Below, one piece after another: positions 32,753 to 41,450 of a stretch of 64,000 nt of DNA. How positions within the stretch are numbered: the first letter of the stretch is position 1; the number at the start of each line of letters is the position of its first letter. Source of the stretch: HGM04593 sp045657945 (GTDB lineage: Bacteria > Bacteroidota > Bacteroidia > Bacteroidales > Bacteroidaceae); the NCBI GenBank assembly GCA_045657945.1, contig JAZOUB010000039.1:1-64000 (forward strand), given 5' to 3'. The notes below the pieces were generated by a model. The model made no database searches and had not been told where the DNA came from. It saw only the letters and a program-made list of their open reading frames with translations. The translations under genes and the position numbers were made by a program.

Positions 32753-35170
32753 ATGATAAACTACGAGGAAGAACTTAATGCAGCCCAGTGCGCTGCAGTG
32801 CGTTATCTTGACGGGCCTTCGCTGGTGATTGCCGGTGCGGGTTCGGGAAAGACACGCGTGCTCACATACAAGATTGCCTATCTGCTTGAGAATGGCTTCG
32901 AACCGTGGTCAATACTTGCGCTCACCTTTACAAACAAGGCAGCCAATGAGATGAAGGAGCGAATAGCGTCGCGTGTGGGCGAGAGGGCTGCCTCGATGCT
33001 GTGGATGGGTACATTTCACTCGGTGTTCTCAAAGATTCTGCGCCGTGAGGCTGTGCACATAGGGTATAATCCGCAGTTTACCATATATGACCAGAGCGAT
33101 TCACGCAGTCTTGTGAAGAGCATCATAAAGGATATGCAGCTCGATGACAAGATCTACAAGCCAAATGCTGTTGCCGAGCGTATCTCGTCGGCAAAGAGCA
33201 ACTTGATTTCTCCCTCTGATTATGAGAATGACCAGGGCCTGCGTGGCGATGACAAGCGTGCGCGCATACCGGCGGTCTATGAGATATACAACAGATATGC
33301 CGAGCGCTGCCGTCTGGCAAACGCCATGGACTTCGATGACCTGTTGGTGAATACTTACCGTCTGTTCAAGGATTTTCCCGATGTGCGTCGCTATTATACC
33401 GAGCGCTTCCGCTATGTTCTGGTCGATGAGTTCCAGGACACGAACTATGTGCAGGCTTGCATCGTGTGGCAATTGACACAGGAGCGCAAGGCCATTTGCG
33501 TTGTGGGCGACGATGCGCAGAGCATCTACTCGTTCCGCGGCGCGAACATTGGTAATATCCTTGGCTTTACCGAGCGTTATGGCGGTGCCGAGATATTCAA
33601 GCTTGAGCAGAACTACCGTTCTACAAGAATGATTGTGAACGCTGCCAACAGTCTCATTGCCAAGAATAGCGAGCAGATAAAGAAGAATGTTTACTCGGAG
33701 CGTGGCGAGGGTTCTCCGCTTGAACTCTATCCTGCATACTCCGACTTGGAAGAGGTGGAGATTGTTGCGAACAAGATTGCCGAGTTGCGCCGTCGCGAGG
33801 GGCTTGGCTTCAGTGATTTTGCAATTCTCTACCGCACTAACGCGCAGTCGCGTGTATTTGAGGAGGCGTTCAGGCGCAGGGGATTCCCTTACCGCATATT
33901 CGGCGGTCTCTCGTTCTACCAGCGTAAGGAGGTTAAGGATGTGATTGCGTACTTCCGTCTTATATGCAACAAGGACGACGAGGAGGCTTTCAAGCGAATA
34001 ATAAACTACCCGGCGCGAGGCATCGGCGACAAGACAATCCAGAAGGTGAAGGACCTGGCGCTTGAGCGTGGCCTTAGCCTGTGGCAGGTGCTTGCCGATC
34101 CATTCCTGTGTGGGCTTGATGTGAACAAGGGTACACTTGCCAAGCTCATGCAGTTCACGGGCATGATTGACCGTTTCTCACTGTTGGCTGCCGAAAAGGA
34201 TGCCATTGAGGTGGCGCGTGCCGTGGTAAAGGAGAGTGGCCTGCGCGAGGAACTGTACCGTGACATGAGTGTCGAGGGCAAGGCTCGCCAAGAGAACCTT
34301 GAGGCACTGATGGCTGCCATTGAGGAGTTTGTCGATATGCACCTTGAGGAGGGCAACGAGCAGAACTCGCTGTCCGATTTCCTCTCCGAGGTCTCACTCA
34401 TGTCCGACCTTGACAACGAGGATAGTGGCGACGGCGAGCGCATTACATTGATGACTGTCCACTCGGCAAAGGGACTTGAGTTTCCCACGGTGTTCATCGT
34501 CGGTCTCGAGGAGGACTTGTTCCCCAATTCGGGTGCGCGCGAGTCATTGCGTGAAATGGAAGAGGAGCGCCGCCTGCTCTATGTGGCCATTACGCGTGCC
34601 AAGGATCATTGTATCCTTTCGTTTGCCAAGAGTAGATACAAATATGGACAGTTCGGTTTCTGCGAGCCCAGCTGCTTTATCAAGGAGATAAATCCTGCAT
34701 ACATGACAATGCAGGGTGGCGCAATGCCGCGCCAACAACAGCAACAGCAGTCGTTCCGCCAGGGTGGAATGTTCGGTGCTACAAACAGTGGCTATAGCAG
34801 GCGCTCATCATATAATTATGGCCAGGAAGAGAACGGACGACCGCAATTCAGTCGCAGTGCTGCAAGCCGCACGGTCGAGCCGCAAAGAACTCGCGAGCCC
34901 GAAACACGCCAGGCTGTTACACCATCATTCACATCGCGCCCGTCGAACCTCTATCGCGTGTCCGATGTGCAGCGTTACAGCCATGGTGCTGCCGGTAGCT
35001 CGCATTCAAGCCTTTCGGTGGGTGCAATTGTACAGCACGACCGTTTTGGCGTCGGTGAGGTGATGTCAACCGAGGGCACGGGCGAGAACGCAAAGGCTAC
35101 AATTAAATTCCAGAACGCAGGTGTGAAGACACTGCTGCTTAAATTTGCAAAATTGAAAACTATAGGATAA
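32753..35170 (+). CDS. pcrA: UvrD/PcrA-family ATP-dependent DNA helicase
   Basis: An 805-residue superfamily 1A helicase. Start at 32753 (MINYEEELNAAQCAAVRYLD) is preferred, as an upstream start at 32651 would precede the promoter box. Motifs: Walker A AGAGSGKTR, Ia LTFTNKAANEMKER, II VDEFQDTN, III VVGDDAQSIYSFRGA, IV NYRST, V MTVHSAKGLEFPTVF, VI RLLYVAITRAK. The C-terminal ~180 residues are low-complexity with a final RNA-polymerase-binding Tudor-like segment (IVQHDRFGVGEVMSTEGTG), as in PcrA. It works in nucleotide excision repair and resolving replication conflicts. Its TAA overlaps the ATG of the next gene (TAATG). Confidence 0.95.
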   Translation: MINYEEELNAAQCAAVRYLDGPSLVIAGAGSGKTRVLTYKIAYLLENGFEPWSILALTFTNKAANEMKERIASRVGERAASMLWMGTFHSVFSKILRREAVHIGYNPQFTIYDQSDSRSLVKSIIKDMQLDDKIYKPNAVAERISSAKSNLISPSDYENDQGLRGDDKRARIPAVYEIYNRYAERCRLANAMDFDDLLVNTYRLFKDFPDVRRYYTERFRYVLVDEFQDTNYVQACIVWQLTQERKAICVVGDDAQSIYSFRGANIGNILGFTERYGGAEIFKLEQNYRSTRMIVNAANSLIAKNSEQIKKNVYSERGEGSPLELYPAYSDLEEVEIVANKIAELRRREGLGFSDFAILYRTNAQSRVFEEAFRRRGFPYRIFGGLSFYQRKEVKDVIAYFRLICNKDDEEAFKRIINYPARGIGDKTIQKVKDLALERGLSLWQVLADPFLCGLDVNKGTLAKLMQFTGMIDRFSLLAAEKDAIEVARAVVKESGLREELYRDMSVEGKARQENLEALMAAIEEFVDMHLEEGNEQNSLSDFLSEVSLMSDLDNEDSGDGERITLMTVHSAKGLEFPTVFIVGLEEDLFPNSGARESLREMEEERRLLYVAITRAKDHCILSFAKSRYKYGQFGFCEPSCFIKEINPAYMTMQGGAMPRQQQQQQSFRQGGMFGATNSGYSRRSSYNYGQEENGRPQFSRSAASRTVEPQRTREPETRQAVTPSFTSRPSNLYRVSDVQRYSHGAAGSSHSSLSVGAIVQHDRFGVGEVMSTEGTGENAKATIKFQNAGVKTLLLKFAKLKTIG

Positions 35171-36339
35171 TGGACAAGGAAATGATTGACAAGGTACCAT
35201 CGCCCTGTTATGTGATGGAAGAGGCGTTGTTGCGCCGTAATTTGGAACTCATCAGCCGCGTAGCGCGTGAGGCCGGTGTTGAGATAATTCTGGCATTCAA
35301 GGCATTTGCCTTGTGGAAGAGCTTTCCAATCTTCCGCGAATATATAAACTCGGTAACAGCCAGCTCCATACACGAGGCTCGCTTGGCTTTCGAGGAGTTC
35401 GGTAGCCGTGCCCATGCCTTTTCGCCGGCATATACAGCCGAGGAGTTCGGTGAGATGATGCGTTGCAGCAGCCACATATCGTTCAACTCGCTCACACAGT
35501 ATGAGCGTTTCTATCCATTGACAAAGAATGCCGGCCATGAGATTTCATGCGGCATACGCATCAATCCCGAGTATTCCGAGATTGAGACCGAACTCTACAA
35601 CCCATGCGCGCCTGGCAGTCGCTTTGGTGTTACTGCCGACCTGTTGCCCGAGGAGTTGCCTGCAGGCATCGAGGGCTTCCATTGCCATTGCCACTGCGAG
35701 TCAAGTTCATACGCTCTTGAGAATACTCTCGTGCACATAGAGGAGAAGTTCGGCAAGTGGTTGCCCAAGGTGAAATGGCTTAACCTTGGCGGTGGCCACC
35801 TGATGACACGCAAGGACTATGATGTTGAGCACCTCATCGGTTTGCTCAAGGGACTGCGCAGCCGTTATCCTAACCTGCAGGTTATACTTGAACCGGGCTC
35901 GGCATTCGCTTGGCAGACAGGCTCGCTTGTCTCCGAGGTCGTTGACATAGTGGAGAGTCGCGGCATACGCACTGCAATTCTCAATGTAAGTTTCACCTGC
36001 CACATGCCCGACTGTCTTGAAATGCCATATCAGCCAAAGGTAACATGCGCCGAGTCGCTCGAGGCCGATGCTGTGAAGGGTGCTCCATTCGAGGAGAATA
36101 TCTACCGCCTTGGTGGCAACAGCTGCCTCAGCGGTGACTACATGGGTAGCTGGAAGTTCCCACAGCCATTGAAAGTTGGCGACAGGGTAGTGTTCGAGGA
36201 TATGATACACTATACCACCGTGAAGACAAACATGTTCAACGGTATATCGCATCCAAGCATCGCGCTCTTGCACACAAACGGCGAGCTCGAGATGTATAAG
36301 GTGTTCGGTTATGAGGATTATAGGGACAGGATGTGTTGA
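35170..36339 (+). CDS. nspC: carboxynorspermidine/carboxyspermidine decarboxylase
   Basis: A 389-residue PLP enzyme of the alanine-racemase-fold decarboxylases. The PLP Lys is in IILAFKAFALWKSF; further blocks are VTASSIHEARLAFEEFG, SCGIRINPEYS, GFHCHCHCESSSYALE, the glycine loop WLNLGGGHLMTRKDYD, and active-site SFTCHMPDCLEMPYQP. It completes the alternative spermidine pathway used by Bacteroidetes; the partner carboxyspermidine dehydrogenase is not in the window. Overlaps the helicase stop codon by one base, implying translational coupling although the functions are unrelated. Confidence 0.93.
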   Translation: MDKEMIDKVPSPCYVMEEALLRRNLELISRVAREAGVEIILAFKAFALWKSFPIFREYINSVTASSIHEARLAFEEFGSRAHAFSPAYTAEEFGEMMRCSSHISFNSLTQYERFYPLTKNAGHEISCGIRINPEYSEIETELYNPCAPGSRFGVTADLLPEELPAGIEGFHCHCHCESSSYALENTLVHIEEKFGKWLPKVKWLNLGGGHLMTRKDYDVEHLIGLLKGLRSRYPNLQVILEPGSAFAWQTGSLVSEVVDIVESRGIRTAILNVSFTCHMPDCLEMPYQPKVTCAESLEADAVKGAPFEENIYRLGGNSCLSGDYMGSWKFPQPLKVGDRVVFEDMIHYTTVKTNMFNGISHPSIALLHTNGELEMYKVFGYEDYRDRMC

Positions 36340-36426
36340 TGGTTGTGAGTGACTAAAAAACAAATTTCGTCGTTATGCTTGTCCTTTAATCCTCATTTAC
36401 TTCATGTAAACTCCGGTTTAAAGGTA

Positions 36427-36523
36427 TGCGCAAGCCTTGATCTTTGCTTTTTATTCAATCACAAAAGTGAACTTTATGCTTAATTCGCTTGCGCAAGCCT
36501 TGATCTTTGCTTTTTATTCAATC
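36427..36523 (+). repeat. two 34-base direct repeats, period 63
   Basis: Copies at 36427-36460 and 36490-36523 share tgcgcaagccttgatctttg and the following tttttattcaatc without mismatch. They lie in the 287-base gap after nspC; no gene is seen there. Confidence 0.8.
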
Positions 36524-36544
36524 CCTAAAGTTGCCGGATGAAAC

Positions 36545-36592
36545 ACAATAACGAACAAAAGCGAGGTTTTCCTCGCTTTTGTTCGTTATTGT
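36545..36592. terminator. bidirectional intrinsic terminator
   Basis: A perfect 22-bp stem (acaataacgaacaaaagcga and complement, then gg/cc) with a tttt loop, between convergent nspC and the nucleotidyltransferase gene. Confidence 0.85.
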
Positions 36593-36626
36593 ATACTACC
36601 TTAATTGTCTTTATCTCCTGTTGGAA

Positions 36627-37745
36627 TTATCCGTGGCGCTTGCGCCAGAAGTAGTGCCATGTCTTGAAATAGGGGCTCCAAAGTATTTCGCCGGGGAAGC
36701 GCGTTATCAATGTGGCGTTGCGCTTTATGGTCTCGATGGCTCTTTTGAAAGTGTACTCGTGCTTGCCAAGGTTGTAGCGATGGTCGTACTGGCCAAAGTT
36801 GCCGGCAATCATTATCTCTTTAAGGACGAACTTGCCAAGTTTAGGATTGGGCTTGACGATGCTGTGTTCCTTGTCAAGACCAAATATCTGCTGCATTACA
36901 TACACGACTGCTCCAGCGAATTTTATCAGTTTGAACTGCTTGAGTGCCGAGATATATTCTGCCTTTTCTGCATCGCTCATCTCCTGTTGCAATACATAGT
37001 AGTAATCGAGGACCTGTCTCATGCCGATGCCTTCAAAAAAGAGGTGGCGGTATATGTGCAGCAGAATGTATATTCTGTTGAATGCTGCTGTGGGGGTGGG
37101 GAAGTTTCCCTCGGGGGTGCTTATCTGGTTACAGAACTGTTCCTGTGCTGTTGATGAGAAGAAACACTGTAGCCTTTTGTTTGTGATTGGACTATAGGAC
37201 CAGCTTGGGCGGTAGTGGATCTCTATATCCAGGTCGTTGCTTATTGGAAAGTCGACATGGTGATAGGTGGGGCTGCATTCAGGGAAATATCTTTTTACAT
37301 ATTCTATTGCCTTTGTATCGCCACCGTCGAGCCATATGTCGATGTCGCCTGGAGTGCGCAGGGTTGGGTCGGGGTATAGCTGTGCCAGTCCCTGTCCTTT
37401 GAGTATGCAGTTGGCAAAGCCCTCGCTCTTGAACTTGCCCGAGACAATGGCGCATTTCCTGTTGAGGTCGGCGTTTGTCTTCTTTATAAGTGTGGCAAGG
37501 TTGTACCATTGCAGCAGAATGGTTTTGGGAGGTCTCTGTTCCTGTGGCAGCTTTTCAATGCCTGCGAATGCAATGCCTGCCAATGTCTGTTTCTTTGCAA
37601 TGCTGAATAACTCATCCCACTCCTGTACACCGGGAGTACGCGGCAACTCTTTTGCCTTTCCCATTCCGCACCTTATGAGGTGAAAGAATAGCTCGACAAT
37701 TGTGGCTGTCTCTTTCTGTCCTGTAATTTTGCTCTCTACTTGCAT
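36627..37745 (-). CDS. nucleotidyltransferase family protein (NTP_transf_5-like)
   Basis: A 372-residue protein of the Pfam NTP_transf_5 type. The catalytic-like Gly...Asp-x-Asp motif is in FANCILKGQGLAQLYPDPTL followed by RTPGDIDIWLDGG; a third acidic residue lies in NDLDIEIHYRPS. Such proteins are common in Bacteroidetes near polysaccharide loci and may modify glycans or nucleotides; the reaction is unknown. Followed on the same strand, upstream by 46 bases, by a small acidic protein gene. Confidence 0.8.
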   Translation of the reverse strand: MQVESKITGQKETATIVELFFHLIRCGMGKAKELPRTPGVQEWDELFSIAKKQTLAGIAFAGIEKLPQEQRPPKTILLQWYNLATLIKKTNADLNRKCAIVSGKFKSEGFANCILKGQGLAQLYPDPTLRTPGDIDIWLDGGDTKAIEYVKRYFPECSPTYHHVDFPISNDLDIEIHYRPSWSYSPITNKRLQCFFSSTAQEQFCNQISTPEGNFPTPTAAFNRIYILLHIYRHLFFEGIGMRQVLDYYYVLQQEMSDAEKAEYISALKQFKLIKFAGAVVYVMQQIFGLDKEHSIVKPNPKLGKFVLKEIMIAGNFGQYDHRYNLGKHEYTFKRAIETIKRNATLITRFPGEILWSPYFKTWHYFWRKRHG

Positions 37746-37790
37746 TGCTGGAAGGGGATTGTGAAACTCTTCTTGGTTTATGACAACTGT

Positions 37791-38051
37791 TTATTGTCCA
37801 TATTCAGCCTCGTCCTCGGCAGCCAAGGAGAAATCATTGTCGTCGCAACTGTATCCAATATTTATGTCGGGAAGTCCATGCTCTATGTTTTGCTCGACTT
37901 CCTCTCTTAATTGGATGAATTCTTCGGCATCTTCTGCTGAAAAAGTGTCATATATTTCTTCATTGCTATATGTCAATGCCGCAGCAACTCCCGAAACCAT
38001 GTCAATGGCAATTTCGTCGCGCGACTTTTTTATCTGCTTTTCTGTTGTCAT
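37791..38051 (-). CDS. small acidic protein of unknown function
   Basis: An 86-residue protein from ATG 38051 (MTTEKQIKKSRDEIAIDMVS); a longer start at 38084 is possible. Strongly acidic C-terminal half (EDAEEFIQLREEVEQNIEHG and ending DEAEYGQ), no membrane segment. I do not recognise the family. Placement directly ahead of the nucleotidyltransferase gene on the same strand suggests co-transcription. Confidence 0.55.
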   Translation of the reverse strand: MTTEKQIKKSRDEIAIDMVSGVAAALTYSNEEIYDTFSAEDAEEFIQLREEVEQNIEHGLPDINIGYSCDDNDFSLAAEDEAEYGQ

Positions 38052-38138
38052 ATCGTCGGTGTTGAACAATATATGTCTTAGCAAAAGTTGTATTTATATT
38101 TGGCGGTAAGTTTTAAAATTGAAACTGGCTTGTATGAA

Positions 38139-39275
38139 TTATTTACGTCTGATTCTTATCTGTATGGCCTCTTCAATTGGCTTGTCGTTGATGAGGACAA
38201 GGTAACCGCCACCGCCGGCACCGGTAATCTTGTAGCCTTTAACGCGCTCTTTGTATTCGTCAATGGCCTTTTGTACATGAGGTGAAATCATGTTGGGGAA
38301 CATTGCTGTCTGCGCTTCGAATGATGCTGTGCAGGCCTTGCCCCATGCTGTTACATCTTTTGCCAGGAGTGCTTTCCAACAGTCGTCTGCGGCATCGGCA
38401 AGCGCCTTTGCTCCCTCCTTGCCGATATGTGTGTCGGCAAGTACATCGTAGCTGTTGTCGCGTGGTGCAAGTGGTACAAGCCACAGGTTCTTCTCAATGA
38501 AGTCGAGCACGTCATCGTCCTTCACGGTCTCAATGTTCTCGGGCCAGTAGCCACCGTCGTAGTTCAGGCGGTTGAGGCATGGCATGACAATGCCGATTGC
38601 ATCCTGTGAACCGCTGATGTAGGGGCTTCCGGGAGGGTTCTCGTAGCGGAACACCATCTTGGCAAGTGTCTCGCGGTCGCCCTGTGGAATGTCAACATGC
38701 CACATCTCGATGGCAGCCTTGCGCGATGATGTGCTCATACCGCCACGGTTGTTGAAGTCGTAGTCGGGCTCAATGCTTATGGTTAGTACGGGGCCGCCGT
38801 GGTGCTTGCTCACGTATGGCTGGTCGAGCCAACCGCCTGCCAAGTCAATGCGGTAAGGTATTTTGCACTCCTGACGCAATGCTGTTGTTGAACGTGTGGG
38901 CAGACCGGCCTCGGGTATGCGGGTGCTCACTACAAGTTCAATGCCGTTCTCCTCGCAGAAACGTTTCTTGCCGGGTGTGTAGCCGTCGCTGTTTACAAAA
39001 AAGATATCCGGTTTAAGGCGCTTTACATCCTCCTCAAAGTCGAGCATGCCGCTTCCGCTGTTGATGAATGCGTCCTTGACATAACGGATAGCCTTTACCA
39101 TGTACAGGCGCTCCTGCTCTGTGTTTATTGTCTTGCGATCCTTAAGCTCGCGTATTGTGGCGTCGGAACCAATACCCACGTAAAGGTCACCATGTGTCGA
39201 TGCTTCCTTGAAAAATGCTACGTGTCCCGAATGGAGCATGTCGTAGCATCCCGATACAAATACTTTCTTGTTCAT
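38139..39275 (-). CDS. fused cytidylyltransferase-like and GHMP kinase protein
   Basis: A 378-residue two-domain protein from ATG 39275 (MNKKVFVSGCYDMLHSGHVA), preferred to an upstream start at 39347 that would lie before the -7 box spacing. Residues 1-~130 are a nucleotidyltransferase with the HxGH motif in CYDMLHSGHVAFFKEAS. The rest resembles GHMP kinases: YRIDLAGGWLDQPYVSKHHG as the substrate-binding start and ITGAGGGGYLVLINDKPIEE as the C-terminal glycine loop. Together they would phosphorylate and then nucleotidylate a sugar, as in heptose or fucose salvage, but domain order differs from HldE. Substrate unknown. It has its own promoter (39355-39385). Confidence 0.85.
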   Translation of the reverse strand: MNKKVFVSGCYDMLHSGHVAFFKEASTHGDLYVGIGSDATIRELKDRKTINTEQERLYMVKAIRYVKDAFINSGSGMLDFEEDVKRLKPDIFFVNSDGYTPGKKRFCEENGIELVVSTRIPEAGLPTRSTTALRQECKIPYRIDLAGGWLDQPYVSKHHGGPVLTISIEPDYDFNNRGGMSTSSRKAAIEMWHVDIPQGDRETLAKMVFRYENPPGSPYISGSQDAIGIVMPCLNRLNYDGGYWPENIETVKDDDVLDFIEKNLWLVPLAPRDNSYDVLADTHIGKEGAKALADAADDCWKALLAKDVTAWGKACTASFEAQTAMFPNMISPHVQKAIDEYKERVKGYKITGAGGGGYLVLINDKPIEEAIQIRIRRK

Positions 39276-39354
39276 GATTCTTTGTTGTTTTATAAAGTGT
39301 GACGGCTGGTGCCGGGCGCTGTAGCGTTGCCAACGCAACGCTGCCATAACTTTA

Positions 39355-39385
39355 CAAAAGTAGGAATATTATTTGTCAATACAAA
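39355..39385 (-). promoter_or_regulatory. Bacteroidales promoter of the cytidylyltransferase-GHMP kinase gene
   Basis: On the minus strand TTTG (39385-39382), exactly 19 bases, then TACTTTTG (39362-39355), a full match to TTTG-N19-TAnnTTTG. Confidence 0.8.
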
Positions 39386-39415
39386 TTTTGAGGGGCATAA
39401 AATGCCATGAAACGG

Positions 39416-40105
39416 TCAAATACCGTTGTACGTGAGGGCAAGTGTGAGGATACTTACCTTGCAGTCGCAACAGCTCTTTATGGCACTTGCGCAGCTGCAC
39501 AGGGTGGCACCAGTGGTGAGAATGTCATCTACCAAAAGAATGTGCTGTCCTTCCATTGCCTGGGGATTGGTGGCAGAGAAGATGCCCTCGACATTCTGCC
39601 AACGCTCATCGCGTGTCTTGTGGGTCTGGGTCTCGTTGGCCTTGGTTCGCTTTATCAGGTCTGTGGCCACCGGTATGCCGCTTATCTCGGATATACCACG
39701 GGCAATGTAGTCACACTGGTTATAGCCACGTTTGCGCTGTTTCTTCCTTGATAGCGGCAGGGGGACAATGAGTGTGATGCCGTCGAAGAAACCGCTTTCG
39801 AGTATCTCATCGGCAGCCATGGCGCCAAGGCGCACACCAATTTGGGGCGCGTTGCGGTATTTCAGTTTGTGGATCAGTGCGTTGTAGGGAGAGCCCTTGC
39901 GGTAGTACATGAAGGATGTGGCACGTTCAATCTCCACCTTGCCCCAGAATGTCTTTTCTATCTCCTCCTTGTGGTGTGGCTCAATCTTTGGAAGTGTGCA
40001 CAGGCAGTTGAGGCATATGTCACGTTCCTGGCGTGAGAGTATCTCGCCACACACGCAACAATGGCGCGGAAAGATAAGATCCACGAGGTCAGAAATCCAT
40101 TTCAT
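39416..40105 (-). CDS. comF: ComF family phosphoribosyltransferase-like protein
   Basis: A 229-residue protein with an N-terminal zinc-finger-like pair (PRHCCVCGEI and DICLNCLCTLP) and a phosphoribosyltransferase fold: LIVPLPLSRKKQRKRGYNQ and the PRPP loop ILLVDDILTTGATL. ComF is linked to DNA uptake in naturally competent bacteria; in Bacteroidales its role is unproven. It overlaps recX by 17 bases and is last in the prmC-recX-comF run. Confidence 0.92.
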   Translation of the reverse strand: MKWISDLVDLIFPRHCCVCGEILSRQERDICLNCLCTLPKIEPHHKEEIEKTFWGKVEIERATSFMYYRKGSPYNALIHKLKYRNAPQIGVRLGAMAADEILESGFFDGITLIVPLPLSRKKQRKRGYNQCDYIARGISEISGIPVATDLIKRTKANETQTHKTRDERWQNVEGIFSATNPQAMEGQHILLVDDILTTGATLCSCASAIKSCCDCKVSILTLALTYNGI

Positions 40106-40568
40106 CGCCTTTGTATTTAATGGTTTTCAATATGAGTGCAGGCTCGTAGCCGCGGCTTGCTGCGTGGCGTATTATCTTCTGCTGTGTGGCAAAATCGTCC
40201 TTGCCTTTTAGCTCACGGCGTTTAATCTCTATAACCTCCTTGAGTGATTGCATGTATGCCTCCTCGTCAATGTTCTCCATGGCTTCCTTTATGTGCTCCG
40301 GTGGCAGGTGCTTCTCGCGCAGTGCTGCGGTTATCTTTATGCGCCCCCAACGGTTGAACTTTACCTTGTCGTTGACAAAAGCATTGCAGTAGCGTGCCTC
40401 GTCGATGAACTTCTCATTGGTGAGCCTTGCAATGATTTTCTCCTGCTCTCCATGTGGTACACCCCATGCAGTGAGCTTTGTGCTCACCTCGCTAATGCAG
40501 CGTTCGCACAGCGTGCAGTAGGCTGCAGCCTTGTTCAGTGCTTCACCGGGAGTAAGTGGTTTTTTCAT
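40089..40568 (-). CDS. recX: RecA regulator RecX
   Basis: A 159-residue, helical, basic-and-acidic protein made of three-helix repeats: CTLCERCISEVSTKLTAWG, KIIARLTNEKFIDEARYCNA, FVNDKVKFNRWGRIKITAAL and a shorter last repeat QQKIIRHAASRGYEP. RecX modulates RecA filament extension. A ribosome-binding sequence AGGTGA lies just before ATG 40568. Overlaps comF. The cysteine-rich N-terminus (TLCERC) is common in Bacteroidetes RecX. Confidence 0.9.
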   Translation of the reverse strand: MKKPLTPGEALNKAAAYCTLCERCISEVSTKLTAWGVPHGEQEKIIARLTNEKFIDEARYCNAFVNDKVKFNRWGRIKITAALREKHLPPEHIKEAMENIDEEAYMQSLKEVIEIKRRELKGKDDFATQQKIIRHAASRGYEPALILKTIKYKGDEMDF

Positions 40569-40569
40569 T

Positions 40570-40612
40570 CACCTTTCACTTTTCAGTTTTCACTTTTCCC
40601 CTTTCCCCTTTG
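40570..40612 (-). repeat. GTGAAAA-type simple repeat over the prmC/recX junction
   Basis: On the minus strand repeats of AAGTGAAAACTGAAAAGTGA run across the prmC stop codon (40592-40590) to just before recX. A similar tract lies at 42364-42406. Confidence 0.55.
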
Positions 40613-41444
40613 GTTTCACGGCTCTAATCATCCTGTCGTTGTCGGCAAAGTCCTTGCGCAGTTCAATGCTTGTGTAGCCAAGCGCAGCAAGCATCTCCAT
40701 TGTCTCTTTGCCGTGGGCGCGGTTAATCTCGAAATAGAGACGGCCGCCGGGTTTTAATATAGTCAAGCCTTTTTCGGCTATTGCGCGGTAGAACAGCAAC
40801 GGGTCACTGTCGGGCACAAACAGGGCAGTGTGGGGCTCCCAGTCGAGCACATTGCTGTGCATTGTCTCTTTCTCGTTCTCCTTTATATATGGCGGGTTGC
40901 TTACGATAATGTCGAACTGCTCGCCGGTGGGTTCGTATGCCAGAATATCCACCTGCTCAAAAGCAACAGAGCAACCGTTTGCTTTACTGTTCTCTGTTGC
41001 AACGGCAATGGCTTCGTGCGAAATATCACATGCCGTTACCTTGCTCTGTGGCAGCTTGTGGGCAAGGCTCACAGCAATGCAACCGCTTCCCGTGCCAATG
41101 TCAAGGATGCTCTCACTGCCTGTGGCTTCACTCGCAATCCACTCCACAAGTTCGCTTGTCTCGGGGCGCGGAATCAGCGTCGCCGGTGTAACCTTGAACC
41201 TCAAGCCGCAAAAGTCACTGTAACCAAGAATGTACTGTATCGGCTCCAGCTTTTTGAGTCGTTCAATGGCGTTGTCGAGCAACGCTTCCTGTTCGGCTGT
41301 GAGGGTGATGTTGTCTTTTAGAAAGTATGCCATTTGCGACACACCAAGCAACTCCGTGGCAATTATGCGTGTGAGCGCAGAGACTTCGCCGGACGTATAA
41401 TAGCCTGAGAGTCCTTCGCTTATCTGCTTGGCAATTGCTTTCAT
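40590..41444 (-). CDS. prmC: release factor N5-glutamine methyltransferase
   Basis: A 284-residue SAM-dependent enzyme methylating the GGQ glutamine of release factors. The SAM loop is SILDIGTGSGCIAVSLAHKL, catalytic NPPY is in IIVSNPPYIKENEKE, and the N-terminal helical domain (PIQYILGYSDFCGLRFKVT) is present. It starts six bases after the HAD gene stop. The C-terminus (KPKGKGEK) is basic and encoded by the repeat tract. Confidence 0.93.
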   Translation of the reverse strand: MKAIAKQISEGLSGYYTSGEVSALTRIIATELLGVSQMAYFLKDNITLTAEQEALLDNAIERLKKLEPIQYILGYSDFCGLRFKVTPATLIPRPETSELVEWIASEATGSESILDIGTGSGCIAVSLAHKLPQSKVTACDISHEAIAVATENSKANGCSVAFEQVDILAYEPTGEQFDIIVSNPPYIKENEKETMHSNVLDWEPHTALFVPDSDPLLFYRAIAEKGLTILKPGGRLYFEINRAHGKETMEMLAALGYTSIELRKDFADNDRMIRAVKPKGKGEK

Positions 41445-41450
41445 AATGCT

